Notes: generated by a model from the sequence alone, not told the origin. Counted from the stretch's first letter, positions 10,881 through 20,904 are shown. The stretch: 54,890 bases of DNA from Pseudomonadota bacterium (GCA_900299205.1 OMIW01000142.1:1-54890), one strand, 5' to 3'. Program-made: numbers and translations.

Positions 10881-11918
10881 TTAAACAACAGCTTCGCCCT
10901 CCCCACCACTGCCGATCTGAATTTTCCCCTCGGCTTCGAGTTTCCGGAGGATGTCGATGATACCTTGTTGAGACTTTTCAACATCCTTCAGTTTGGTCGG
11001 TCCAAGAGCTGCTAGATCTTCCTGAATCATGCCGGCCGCCCGTTGAGACATATTCCTGAAGAGGAGATCTTTTAGATCAGTGCTCGCCGTTTTAAGGGAC
11101 AAAATCAGCTGATCTCGGGGAACGTCCTTCATCAATGTCTGGATTGAGCGGTCATCAAGCCGCTTGAGGTCTTCAAAAGTGAACATCAGGTTGCGGATTG
11201 CGTCAGCAGTATCCGGGAACATTTCATCGATTTCCGCGATAATCCGAGCCTCGTTATTCCGGTCTACAAAATTGAGTATATCCGCAGCCGCTTTTGGTCC
11301 TCCCACCTCTTCCTCGTCGGATACGCTCGTGCTTCGTAAGGTTGAGTTAAGTACCTCGCGGACTTCATCAACAACCTCCCCTTTCACAATATTGAGACTT
11401 GATATTCGGAGCAGGATGTCAGTTTGCTGCTCTTGGCGCATTCCCTGCAACACACGTGCTGCCTGCTCAGGGTTCATTTTAGTGAGTAAAAATGCGATAG
11501 TTTGAGGGTGCTCGGTGGCAAAAAAAGCTTTTAGCACCTTTTCGGGGACTTCAGAAAAAATCGAGCTGAGCTGCTCCTTTTTGGCACCAGTAATAAAATC
11601 GATAAGACGCTCACCACCCTCCTTTCCATAGGCCGTTGATATCATGTCTCGGGCGTACTCAGGTCCATCAATGAGCATCGTCTTTCCCGCCTTCAGCATC
11701 GTCCGAAATTGGGCAGCAATAGCCAGTTGGGTTTCGCGATCAACCTCGGACATCTGCATAAAGGTTTTACTGATCCGTTTAACCTCGGGCTCGCTGAGAT
11801 GTTGGAGCACTTCCGCGGCAAGGTCCTTGCCAAGAGCTAGCAGAGTAAGGGCCGCGCGTTGCGTATTATTGAGTTCTCGTGCCATGGAGTGGTAACGTGT
11901 CGATGCAACTATCCTCAA
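10881..11918 (-). CDS. fliG: Flagellar motor switch protein FliG
   Basis: HPQTIAFLLTKMNPEQAARVL, MFTFEDLKRLDDRSIQTLMKDVPRDQLILSLKTASTDLKDLLFRNMSQRAAGMIQEDL. Confidence 0.94.
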   Translation of the reverse strand: MRIVASTRYHSMARELNNTQRAALTLLALGKDLAAEVLQHLSEPEVKRISKTFMQMSEVDRETQLAIAAQFRTMLKAGKTMLIDGPEYARDMISTAYGKEGGERLIDFITGAKKEQLSSIFSEVPEKVLKAFFATEHPQTIAFLLTKMNPEQAARVLQGMRQEQQTDILLRISSLNIVKGEVVDEVREVLNSTLRSTSVSDEEEVGGPKAAADILNFVDRNNEARIIAEIDEMFPDTADAIRNLMFTFEDLKRLDDRSIQTLMKDVPRDQLILSLKTASTDLKDLLFRNMSQRAAGMIQEDLAALGPTKLKDVEKSQQGIIDILRKLEAEGKIQIGSGGEGEAVV

Positions 11919-12022
11919 GGGAGATGCTATGAACGGCCATTCCGTTTCGCCGTTCTGTAACCTCAGTGGCCCCCACTAAATAAACCCACGTTCTTCGCTC
12001 GAGAAGGTCAAGAAGGAGAGCC

Positions 12023-13069
12023 ATGGACTCTGGAGAGGCACGACTGCAACCAATCGCGGATAGCTTTTCCGCATTTGCGGGGACGCCGCCGACAAAAATC
12101 GAATCGGTCGAGGCGCATGCCTCGGGTCGCGTCATTGCGCGACTTAGTAGCGAGAACTTCGGAACGGTTATTGGTAGCCATGAACCAGACTGGGCAGAAG
12201 CGAGCGCATTTCTCTATTTAGCCCGACACTTCAAGTCACATAAGCTCCCTGTTCCTCAGATATTCTTCGTCGATCAATCCCAACAAATTGTTTTGATGGA
12301 GGACCTCGGAAGGGAAACCTTGTATGATGTTCTCTGCCATCAGAGGATCGAGGGGGCGGAGGTAACGGAATCCGTCGAAGACCTCTATCATCGTGCGCTG
12401 AACGATCTTCCCAAATTCCAGTATGAGGCGGGCCGACTCGTCGACTTCGCCAGATGTCATCCCGTACCTGAATTCTCCCCGACGGACATGCGGGCCGACT
12501 GCCAGCTCTTTTTAAATTCTTTCGTGGATGTGACCGGAATCAGGGGTAACCGCCCGGCCCTCGAAGGTGAGCTTGCTCTCCTTGTCGACCTCCTAACCAA
12601 AGATACGCAGTGGGATACCTTTATGTACCGCGACTTTCAGTCGAGGAATATCATGGTGAGGGACGGTACTCTCGGATACATTGATTTTCAGGGTGGACGC
12701 CGCGGTCCCCTCGCTTATGATGTTGCATCCCTGCTCTATCAATCGCGAGCGGGACTTTCCGCTGGAATGAGAGCAAGATTGCTTACCTCCTACTGTCAGG
12801 CGGCGGCGGCTATTCCCCAGTTCGATGAGGATCTCTTTCGGTCTGAATTCGACAAGTGGGTGATAATTCGGTTACTTCAAGCCGTGGGACGTGCCGGAGA
12901 GCTGGGCTTCAGGAAAAAAAAGGAGCTCTTCTGGTCGGGGTTGCCGAAAGGCCTCGCTCTACTCCAAACGGTCCTCCACTCTGAACGGCTATCTTTTCAG
13001 CCGATCGCTCTTCGGGACTATGTCGATGCCCTCATTGAGCTTCTCCCATCAGAGCCGCAGCGTAACTAA
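12023..13069 (+). CDS. Aminoglycoside phosphotransferase-fold sugar kinase, AmgK-like (anomeric MurNAc/GlcNAc kinase)
   Basis: FYRDFQSRNIMVRDGTLGYIDFQGGRRGPLAYDVASLLYQSR-type kinase motifs; upstream of a RapZ-C and a MurU-like gene. Confidence 0.8.
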   Translation: MDSGEARLQPIADSFSAFAGTPPTKIESVEAHASGRVIARLSSENFGTVIGSHEPDWAEASAFLYLARHFKSHKLPVPQIFFVDQSQQIVLMEDLGRETLYDVLCHQRIEGAEVTESVEDLYHRALNDLPKFQYEAGRLVDFARCHPVPEFSPTDMRADCQLFLNSFVDVTGIRGNRPALEGELALLVDLLTKDTQWDTFMYRDFQSRNIMVRDGTLGYIDFQGGRRGPLAYDVASLLYQSRAGLSAGMRARLLTSYCQAAAAIPQFDEDLFRSEFDKWVIIRLLQAVGRAGELGFRKKKELFWSGLPKGLALLQTVLHSERLSFQPIALRDYVDALIELLPSEPQRN

Positions 13070-13169
13070 ATTTCTTTCAGAGGATAGTGCGAAAGATACC
13101 CTGATTGCGCTCTGCAAGATTTCCAGATACTTACAATAGTTTCTTCCTGAATGTGATTAGTCACCCAAA

Positions 13170-13595
13170 ATGAATAACAGCTCATCCTCGCCTTCGAATC
13201 TTACCGTCGCTGTTCTCAGCTTCTCCTTTAAAAACCCGCCAAATTGGCGGGATTATCCTAATGGCGGAGGATTTGTTTTCGACTGTCGGGTAGTGCCAAA
13301 CCCGGGCCGAGAGGATAGGTATAAATCCCTGACAGGCCTTGACTTGGATGTGCAGGACTACCTCCGGGCACTGGATGAATTTGAGCATTTCTATCAAGCA
13401 ACGACCCTCCTCGTTGAACAGGCAGTTGCTCATCACCTGCGGAGAGGTTTTACTCAGCTTGTAGTTGCATACGGCTGCACGGGGGGTCAGCATCGGTCAG
13501 TTTTCTGTGCCTTACGACTGGCAGAACAGCTGCAAACTCGGGTTGCCATCTCTCTTGAACATCGTGAATCCCCTCACTGGCCGGCCAGAACATAA
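13170..13595 (+). CDS. Stand-alone RapZ C-terminal domain-like protein
   Basis: SFSFKNPPNWRDYPNGGGFVFDCRVVPNPG...YGCTGGQHRSVFCALRLAEQL matches the RapZ C-terminal signature (FDCRxLPNP, IGCTGGxHRSV). Confidence 0.85.
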   Translation: MNNSSSSPSNLTVAVLSFSFKNPPNWRDYPNGGGFVFDCRVVPNPGREDRYKSLTGLDLDVQDYLRALDEFEHFYQATTLLVEQAVAHHLRRGFTQLVVAYGCTGGQHRSVFCALRLAEQLQTRVAISLEHRESPHWPART

Positions 13596-13604
13596 GGATA
13601 TTCT

Positions 13605-14336
13605 GTGAAAGCAATGATTCTCGCAGCAGGTTATGGGAGCCGCTTGGGCCACATATCCCAGCGAACCCCAAAGTGTCTTGTCTCGGTTGGTGGCAAAACG
13701 ATGCTCGAAATTGTCATTGGCCGATTGGTTAAGGCAGGGGTGACTGAGGTGGTGATAAACCTCCACCATCTCGCAAATATCGTCGAGGAGTATATTCGCT
13801 CCCAAAATAACTTCGGTATCACCGTTCACCTCTCCCACGAGACCTCCCTCCTTGGAACTGGGGGAGGTATCAAGAATGCCCGACATCTCCTCGACGGCAC
13901 TGAATCTTTTTTCGTGCACAATGCTGATGTCTACAGCGAAATCGATCTTATGGCTTTGCGCCATCGCCACGAGTTATCGCAGGCTCTCGTTACTCTCGCG
14001 GTAATAGATCGACAAAATTCACGCCCACTCCTCTTTACTCAAAGCGGGCTTCTGTGTGGTCATGAAAATCAAAGAGCCGGCACAAGTGTCGTATTTGGTT
14101 CAGATCCCCATCCCACTCCTCGGGCTTTCACCGGTATCCAGATTATATCTCCGCGCTTTTTCCGGTTTCTCGACCATCACGAAGGTGAGTTCTCCTCAAT
14201 AACCCCCTTTCTTGAGGCCGCCGAGCAGGGTGAACAGGTCCTTTCTTTTGACGTTTCGGGTTCATTCTGGGCCGGAGTTGACACACCGGAACGACTTGAG
14301 GAACTTCGCGCCCTCCTTGAGCGGAACCATCATTAG
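13605..14336 (+). CDS. Sugar-1-phosphate nucleotidyltransferase, MurU-like
   Basis: MKAMILAAGYGSRLGHISQRTPKCLVSVGGKTMLE; TGGGIKNARHLL; FFVHNADVYSEID. Confidence 0.85.
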   Translation: MKAMILAAGYGSRLGHISQRTPKCLVSVGGKTMLEIVIGRLVKAGVTEVVINLHHLANIVEEYIRSQNNFGITVHLSHETSLLGTGGGIKNARHLLDGTESFFVHNADVYSEIDLMALRHRHELSQALVTLAVIDRQNSRPLLFTQSGLLCGHENQRAGTSVVFGSDPHPTPRAFTGIQIISPRFFRFLDHHEGEFSSITPFLEAAEQGEQVLSFDVSGSFWAGVDTPERLEELRALLERNHH

Positions 14337-14491
14337 TCATAAGCGGTGAGGCTTGGGGTACTCAAAGTATCCCTTCGCGGATTTATCGCCATTTGACCCG
14401 ACGCAACACTTCCTGAACAATACGTCAATAATCTGCGAGATGAGCGGTACCCCAATTACTTCGCAGCACCTTATGTTGACGCCTCCCGACC

Positions 14492-16324
14492 ATGACGCAC
14501 CACGAGTCCTCTGACGAAGCTTCCCCAGCGCATTCCTCCGTGCATTCGCGACGCGACGGCGCCCGCGCTCTCGCGCGACTGTGCCTTTCCGAGAAGAGGC
14601 TCTTGCTCGGGGGCGGAATCGCCCTCTTTGTAGGAGTCGAATCAAATTTACTTGTTCCAGAGCTCGCTCGTCGAGCGCTCTCGCCCGTGAGCTCTCTCTC
14701 TATCTTTGCCTATCCCTATCGGATTATCCTGGCGGCTATCATTCTGTTTTTTATTCAAGGTATCGCCTATTACCTCCGAACTTACCTCCTCGGCATCCTC
14801 GCGCATCGGGTCGTCAAAAATTTGCGATTCAATCTCTTTTCATCGTTAATCAAGAATCGCATCTCATTTTTTGATACGCACAAGACGAGCGATCTCGTAT
14901 CTCGGGTCACAGCAGATACTTTGATGATCCAGGAGGCTATCGGCGTTCGGGCATCTGTCATTTTGCGCTACCTGTTGCAAATTGTGCAGGGTATCGTCCT
15001 CATGATCTGGTTATCACCGACTCTTACTTGCATCCTCCTTTCGATCATCCCTGTTCTGATATCCGTCTCAGTAGTACTCGGCAAGCGATTAAGAAAACTC
15101 TCACACACTCATCAGGCTATGCTCGCTGAGGCGAGCGGAGTATGCGAACAATCATTCTCAATGATCCGTACTGTCAAGGCGTGTCGGGCGGAGCAACTTG
15201 AGATACGAGCCTTCAACAAAGCCACTACAGCCGTGTTCGAGACAATTACTAAGCGAACCGCCGTGAGCGCATTCTTTCAATCATCCGTCACATTTTTGAT
15301 GAATACGAGTCTCGTTCTCGTCGGATTGTATGGACTCCAGCTTGCCAACTCAGGCGGAATGTCGTGGGGTAATCTGGTCGCATTCGGCATGTATGGAGCC
15401 ACCGTTGCGATGTCAGCGGCCTTTGTGGCTGGCGGCTTTTCCGACTTCATGCAATCACTTGCCGCCGTCGAGCGAGTACTCGAATTTTCTTCCTCGTTTG
15501 AGCACGAGCAATCAGGAGATAAATCTCTGTCCCCCTGCCTCACCATACCCTCAACCAATTGCGGCACGATTTCGCAAGCGACCTCTGATTATCCTGTAAC
15601 TTTTGATCGGGTGTCTTTCTCTTACCCGACGCGTCCCGAAGTGCCGGTTCTAACCGATATCTCTTTCACCATTCCTGCGGGGAAATTCGTGGCTCTTGTC
15701 GGTCCATCAGGATCAGGAAAGAGCACCATTACTCAACTCATTTTAGGTTTTTATCCACCGACTCTCGGTGAAATCATGATAGAGGGGCACCCGATATCGC
15801 AGGTGAGCTTATCTTCCTTGCGGAGGCAAGTAGCAATCGTCCCGCAAGACCCCGTACTCTTCTCAGGAAGTATTAGGGACAACCTCCTCATCGGTCTTCC
15901 TGATGCGACGGACTACCAACTCGTTGAGGTTTGCCGAGCTGTTAATATGATTGCGTTCATCGACTCACTGCCTGCCGGATTTGATACGTCAGTGGGCGAG
16001 CGGGGTTTGCAACTCAGCGGAGGTCAACGACAACGACTTGCTATTGCACGGGCGCTGCTTTCAGCTCCTCACCTCCTCATTCTGGACGAAGCAACCTCCT
16101 CACTTGATGCTCACAATGAGGGACTACTTCAGGAGACACTAAGCACGATCATAGGCCGAACCTCCCTCCTTGTGATTGCGCATCGCCTTGCCACGGTACA
16201 AAAAGCCGATGAACTCCTCGTAATGTCTAGTGGCTCAATTCTAGAAAGGGGGACACATGAATCTCTCTTGTCCCAGAATGGGTTGTACGCGGATTTTGTC
16301 CGTCAGCAAATTATCCGAGGTTAG
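14492..16324 (+). CDS. ABC transporter, fused permease/ATPase (MsbA/multidrug-type exporter)
   Basis: Walker A GPSGSGKST, signature LQLSGGQRQRLAIARALL, Walker B LLILDEATSSLD, TM segments at N-terminus. Confidence 0.93.
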   Translation: MTHHESSDEASPAHSSVHSRRDGARALARLCLSEKRLLLGGGIALFVGVESNLLVPELARRALSPVSSLSIFAYPYRIILAAIILFFIQGIAYYLRTYLLGILAHRVVKNLRFNLFSSLIKNRISFFDTHKTSDLVSRVTADTLMIQEAIGVRASVILRYLLQIVQGIVLMIWLSPTLTCILLSIIPVLISVSVVLGKRLRKLSHTHQAMLAEASGVCEQSFSMIRTVKACRAEQLEIRAFNKATTAVFETITKRTAVSAFFQSSVTFLMNTSLVLVGLYGLQLANSGGMSWGNLVAFGMYGATVAMSAAFVAGGFSDFMQSLAAVERVLEFSSSFEHEQSGDKSLSPCLTIPSTNCGTISQATSDYPVTFDRVSFSYPTRPEVPVLTDISFTIPAGKFVALVGPSGSGKSTITQLILGFYPPTLGEIMIEGHPISQVSLSSLRRQVAIVPQDPVLFSGSIRDNLLIGLPDATDYQLVEVCRAVNMIAFIDSLPAGFDTSVGERGLQLSGGQRQRLAIARALLSAPHLLILDEATSSLDAHNEGLLQETLSTIIGRTSLLVIAHRLATVQKADELLVMSSGSILERGTHESLLSQNGLYADFVRQQIIRG

Positions 16325-16412
16325 TGCATCGAGGTAAAAGCCTGCTCTCCCTGACTGTTTTAGCCTGCCTCTCTTGAGAGGCGCTCGTGAGCTACTGAAA
16401 ACCGCCAATAAA

Positions 16413-16454
16413 AAAGTGGGAGGGGGCCTCCCCTCAGAGTCCCCCTCCCACTTT
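16413..16454 (-). terminator. Strong intrinsic terminator, 14-bp perfect stem
   Basis: aaagtgggaggggg ... ccccctcccacttt, followed on the minus strand by a T-run (ctttttTATT); 3' of the RRM-S18 gene. Confidence 0.8.
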
Positions 16455-16483
16455 CAAGAACGAGCCGGTAAAGTTCTGCTGGC

Positions 16484-17047
16484 TTATACCGCCGAAAACG
16501 GCAACAACCCAAGGTTCTGAGCTCGCTTGATAGCCTTCGATACCTTACGTTGATTATAAGCATTGAGGCCCGTTAGTCTTCGCGAAAGAATTCGCCCTCG
16601 CTCACTCAAAAAGCGGGAGAGGGTAGCAACATCGCGGTAATCAATCACAGCCTTAGGATCTTCGAGGAAGGGGTCAACCTTTCGCCGACGCTTGAACAGC
16701 TGCATTCGCTGAATTGGTGGAAGCGGCTCGTAACGACGCCCTTCCCCCTCACCACTCGGGGCCCCCTGCGCCGACCCTGGCGCTCCCGGTGCTCCCGCTC
16801 CCTTACCTCGATCCTCTACGACCTTCATCGGCCGTCCGTTCACCACCTTCCCATTTAACGCCTGAATCGCGGCTTTTGCGGCGTCCTCGCTCTCCATCTC
16901 GACAAAAGCAAACCCCTTCGAGCGCTTTGTTTCGCGATCTGTCGCAATGACGACACTGAGAGTAGGTGCCGCTGCGGCGAACAGCTCCCGAAGTTCATCG
17001 TTGGTGATGTCAAAATCAAGGTTACTGATAAATAATTTTTTCCGCAT
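16484..17047 (-). CDS. Fusion protein: N-terminal RRM domain + C-terminal ribosomal protein bS18
   Basis: RNP2 LFISNL and RNP1 KGFAFVEM; linker GKGAGAPGAPGSAQGAPSGEGEG; C-terminal IDYRDVATLSRFLSERGRILSRRLTGLNAYNQRKVSKAIKRAQNLGLLPF (S18 core). Confidence 0.9.
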   Translation of the reverse strand: MRKKLFISNLDFDITNDELRELFAAAAPTLSVVIATDRETKRSKGFAFVEMESEDAAKAAIQALNGKVVNGRPMKVVEDRGKGAGAPGAPGSAQGAPSGEGEGRRYEPLPPIQRMQLFKRRRKVDPFLEDPKAVIDYRDVATLSRFLSERGRILSRRLTGLNAYNQRKVSKAIKRAQNLGLLPFSAV

Positions 17048-17756
17048 AGTTATTTGCTCTGAAAATCCGTCCTAGCCCTGCAGATGCTCCCGCACCCCCC
17101 GTTTTCTATGCATCGTGCAGTTTACCCTGCAGCTCCCGCAGTTCCAAACAGGTACCACCGAACCCCTCACCGCCGGCCCTAATCCGAAGCGACAGTCGTC
17201 AGCCGGGCCTGTATTATCCCGACACAGACCCAAAAGTCAACTACCCTTCCGCTACCACATCCAAACAACTTTTGCCACACAAAGACAACCTGTGAAAAAA
17301 TCGAAGAAAATTGACGAAAACGGCCCGAAACTTTATTGCTCCCCCCTCATCTTATGCTATGGTTCGGCTATCAGGCGATAGCGATGCGGTAACATTGGAT
17401 GAGTATTCAGAAAACACTCTGGTACAAAAATATTACAATTCTTACCAACGCAAATCGCTTCGGAACGCTTGACGGGTTTAGTTTAAATCACTAAAAGTAA
17501 GTCTGTAGTCGACGATTCTTGGTTGTATGTATCGGTTAGTTGATTTGGTTAGTTGTACTTCTTCGTGCGGTAAAAGCAGAGCCCAAGAGATCGAAGAGCC
17601 CCTAAGGGTAATTTTCGTCCCTCGAAATGCTTTGCTGGTGGTCTGAGAGAGTGATGCAGCAGTAACTGCAACGATGGCGGCGGATCTGAAATTGAGAGCT
17701 CTCAACGGTGAGGCTCTCACGCTGAGAGGATCTGGGCGGTTGTCGGAGGTCACCTT

Positions 17757-17794
17757 CTCATTGCGGTATTGCAGTCTCATTGCGGTATTGCAGT
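17757..17794. repeat. Perfect 19-bp tandem duplication (ctcattgcggtattgcagt)x2
   Basis: Read directly from sequence. Confidence 0.9.
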
Positions 17795-17917
17795 GATTGG
17801 TCGAGGCACTCCTCTTGGAAGCCTTTGGATGTTGTTCTCACCCAACCCGAACCCGAGTGATTCGCACGTGATGAAACGCTGCGAAACTCTGGGCACACAA
17901 GCACAGGGAAGCAGCAT

Positions 17918-18244
17918 ATGAGCAATTCATCAGCCGTTGGAAAGTTCACCTCAGAGCGGGATGACGACGTTGAGACCCAGTCCCCCGTCAAATCAGAGCG
18001 CAATCTCCTCGCAGCCGTCTTGTCGAGAGCCATTTGCGACGCTTTTGGGACTGCCCAATGTGAGCGTCACATCGTCAGAAGCGCCCGTCAGTGGTTGTTT
18101 GGAACCCTCATGCCGAAACAGCCCTTCAGCTTCTCCTGGGTGGCGAGCCACCTTGATCTTGACCCTCTGGCGCTCCAGGATTTCCTCCGAAACTATGAAG
18201 GGGATCCGAACGGTCTACAGGAGCGTTTAGCACTGCTGAGGTAA
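17918..18244 (+). CDS. Small conserved-type hypothetical protein (AVLSRAICDA...ARQWLF...PFSFSWVASHLDLDPLALQDFL)
   Basis: ATG at 17918; resembles small proteins carrying a 'PFSFxxVCxxLGLDPxxLR' motif found scattered in bacteria and phages. Confidence 0.6.
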   Translation: MSNSSAVGKFTSERDDDVETQSPVKSERNLLAAVLSRAICDAFGTAQCERHIVRSARQWLFGTLMPKQPFSFSWVASHLDLDPLALQDFLRNYEGDPNGLQERLALLR

Positions 18245-18434
18245 TTCTGATCGAAAACCGGTTGCTCTGGCTCAGACTTTATATCCGTGAGATAGGACAT
18301 ACGGAAATGATTTGTTCTCGCGGTCACTGATCCAGAGCTCTGTTCCTGAAGTTTTGAATTCGAATAAGAGACCGGTGCTCGGTCTTGAAGTCAGGGCGGT
18401 AATCCGCTCCGATCTGAAGTACGATTTACTAATG

Positions 18435-18641
18435 AAGATGTCTTTTCGGCGGTTTCTTAACCAACGCTACGTCCTTCCAACCTTCGCTCTCCTCCTCGTA
18501 ATCTTTGCGCGGCTGATCGTCGCATCGTTTGAATTCGGTAATATGAAGGGATTTGTTATCTCGATGATCCATGCCTTGGTCGTCGCAGTCGGCACCCTTT
18601 GGTGCCTCCATGATCATCCGGATACAATCACGAGCGGGTAA
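18435..18641 (+). CDS. Small membrane protein, hypothetical
   Basis: MSFRRFLNQRYVLPTFALLLVIFARLIVASFEFGNMKGFVISMIHALVVAVGTLWCL; start uncertain. Confidence 0.4.
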   Translation, partial: KMSFRRFLNQRYVLPTFALLLVIFARLIVASFEFGNMKGFVISMIHALVVAVGTLWCLHDHPDTITSG

Positions 18642-18849
18642 GTGGATAAGCCCCCCTTGTTAGCCACCCCATAGTCCGAGATATCCTGGGGTCCTCCTGC
18701 TCTCCTCTCCGGGTAATTGAGGCACACCGGCTCGCACTCCCCTTACTTGTAATTCCGCAGTCTTCCATCTTATTTTTGGTCATCCGGATTTGATGAAGGG
18801 CTGTTTTCGCGCTATCATCCTCGTCAAACGTATTTTTATTTTGCGCACC

Positions 18850-20058
18850 ATGTACCCCCACCCATTACAACAAGTCATCCAGTCGCGTTCGAATTTTGAT
18901 GCTGAGGGTTTGCTGGAACTGCTCCGTGAGGTAGTTTCGATTCAGAGTGGAACAACCAACACGGAAGGTATTCGGAAAGTTCAGCATATCGGGCAACGGG
19001 AATTGGAGTCTCTCGGATTTCACGTTCAGCTGATAGAGGTTGATAACTTTGGGCCTCACCTTCTCGCTGAGCGACTTCGCCCAGGAAGGCCAAACATCCT
19101 CCTTGATGGTCATGTTGATACTGTATTCCCACCTGATTCCAATCCCAACTTCCGAATCGAGGGCTCAACCTGCTTTGGTCAGGGGGTAATCGACATGAAG
19201 GGCGGCAATATCTGCATGTTGGGGGCTTTGCGTCAGCTTCATCGAAGCGGAGCACTCGACCGTCTGAGTGTCCGTGTGCTCCTTGTTTCGGATGAGGAAG
19301 TCGGCAGCCCCTCCTCCCGATTCTTGATCGAAAAATTTGCCCCTCAGGTCGATATTGTGCTCGTTTTCGAGGAGGCGGGAGCGTGCGGAGAGGTAGTAGT
19401 TGGTCGCTCTGGCATTCAAGTCGCCGAGGTTCGGACATCGGGCGTTGCGGGTCATGCAGGAAACGTCAAAGGGATCCGTCGGAATGCCATTGAAGAACTT
19501 TCATACAAGATTTGTGCGCTCAGAGAAGCTGCATACAGCCTAGCCGACGAAGGTATACTCTTCTCGGTTGGCACAATTACAGGGGGAATCGCTCACAATG
19601 TGATCGCTGATTCGGCGGCGTGTGCAATTAATATCCGGTTTCCTGACGGTATCGTTTTTGACCGTCTGAGGAGAATGTTTGAATCAATAACTTCAATACC
19701 TCATGTTCCAGGAACACGCACATCCTTATCGTGGCATCCGGCTGGCTCTCCGGCTATGCCGGTAACGGAACGGGCCCTTACTATTGCCAACCTGTGTACT
19801 GAGATAGGTCTCGAGGCTGGGATTTCGGTCGGTTCGGAGACTCGAGGAGGTTCGTCTAACGCGAACTTGTGGGCTCACCATGGCGCACTGGTTCTCGATG
19901 GTTTAGGACCGATCGGAGGCGATGATCACTCTGAGAGGGAATGGATGTCCATCCCCACACTTATTTCGCGTGTAGATCTGGTCTCTCGCCTACTCGCTAA
20001 ACTTTCAATCCGGGAGGATATGTTCGGTCGTCGCCTACCTACCTCCGAGGAGCTGTAG
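18850..20058 (+). CDS. M20-family metallopeptidase (glutamate carboxypeptidase/ArgE-DapE type)
   Basis: LLDGHVDTVFP, GQGVIDMKGGNICMLGALRQL, VSDEEVGSPSSR, TRGGSSNAN. Start chosen at ATG 18850 within ORF 18790-20058. Confidence 0.88.
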   Translation: MYPHPLQQVIQSRSNFDAEGLLELLREVVSIQSGTTNTEGIRKVQHIGQRELESLGFHVQLIEVDNFGPHLLAERLRPGRPNILLDGHVDTVFPPDSNPNFRIEGSTCFGQGVIDMKGGNICMLGALRQLHRSGALDRLSVRVLLVSDEEVGSPSSRFLIEKFAPQVDIVLVFEEAGACGEVVVGRSGIQVAEVRTSGVAGHAGNVKGIRRNAIEELSYKICALREAAYSLADEGILFSVGTITGGIAHNVIADSAACAINIRFPDGIVFDRLRRMFESITSIPHVPGTRTSLSWHPAGSPAMPVTERALTIANLCTEIGLEAGISVGSETRGGSSNANLWAHHGALVLDGLGPIGGDDHSEREWMSIPTLISRVDLVSRLLAKLSIREDMFGRRLPTSEEL

Positions 20059-20904
20059 TGCGAGCTGGGGTTGCTGATTGGCCTGACCCAACATCGCCGT
20101 CGCAGCCTGTTGAAGAATGTTGACCCGCGACAATTCAGCCGCTTCAGAAGCAACGTCAACATCCCGGATGCGGCTTTCCGTTGCTATAAAGTTCTCCCTG
20201 GCGGCTCTCAGATTGTTGATAACGAAAGCGAGTCGAGATTCTGCCACCCCCAGAGTTCCCCGATTCCTTGACAGAGAGGATATGGCGGCATTGACGGCAT
20301 CCAGGGCTCGCTGAGCGGCAGATATCGATTCAATCGGTCCCTGAGTATCGAGGATGGAGTAGATTTGGACGGAAGACCCAGAATTCGCGAGTCCAAGAGC
20401 TTGCAGCGTTGCTGCGACCCCAGAGTAACTCACTGTTGAAAGCGACGTTCCATCGAATCCGACCTGAAAAGCGATCCCAGCTCCCCCACTCAACAACCGT
20501 AAACCATTGAACTCGGTCGTTAGTGCCACCCTCTCTATTTCGCTACTCAGAGCACTGAATTCGGCTGCAAGAGCAGAGCGTTGGTCATTGCTATAGATGC
20601 CATTCGCCGACTGTTGTGCGAGCTCGGCTAATCGTCCGAGCACATTCGATATCTCGCCAACTGTTTGATCCGCTATCGTTATTACCGATATCCCGTCACT
20701 CGCATTTCTTATACCCGTTGCGGCTACGCGAGAATCTGCCTTTAGAGTTTCTGCGATTGAAAGGCCTGCAGCATCATCAGCAGCAGAATTAATACGGAGT
20801 CCAGATGACAGTCTCGCGTAAGAAGTCGCCAATCGGTCGGATACCGAGGCTAGGTTTCTTTGGGCCCTAAGAGATGAAACGTTGGTCGCTATATTGATGG
20901 ACAT
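20035..20904 (-). CDS. Flagellin (short form, mainly D0/D1 domains)
   Basis: MSINIATNVSSLRAQRNLASVSDRLATSYARLSSGLRINSAADDAAGLSIAETLKAD ... ESRIRDVDVASEAAELSRVNILQQAATAMLGQANQQPQLALQLLG. Confidence 0.96.
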   Translation of the reverse strand: MSINIATNVSSLRAQRNLASVSDRLATSYARLSSGLRINSAADDAAGLSIAETLKADSRVAATGIRNASDGISVITIADQTVGEISNVLGRLAELAQQSANGIYSNDQRSALAAEFSALSSEIERVALTTEFNGLRLLSGGAGIAFQVGFDGTSLSTVSYSGVAATLQALGLANSGSSVQIYSILDTQGPIESISAAQRALDAVNAAISSLSRNRGTLGVAESRLAFVINNLRAARENFIATESRIRDVDVASEAAELSRVNILQQAATAMLGQANQQPQLALQLLGGR

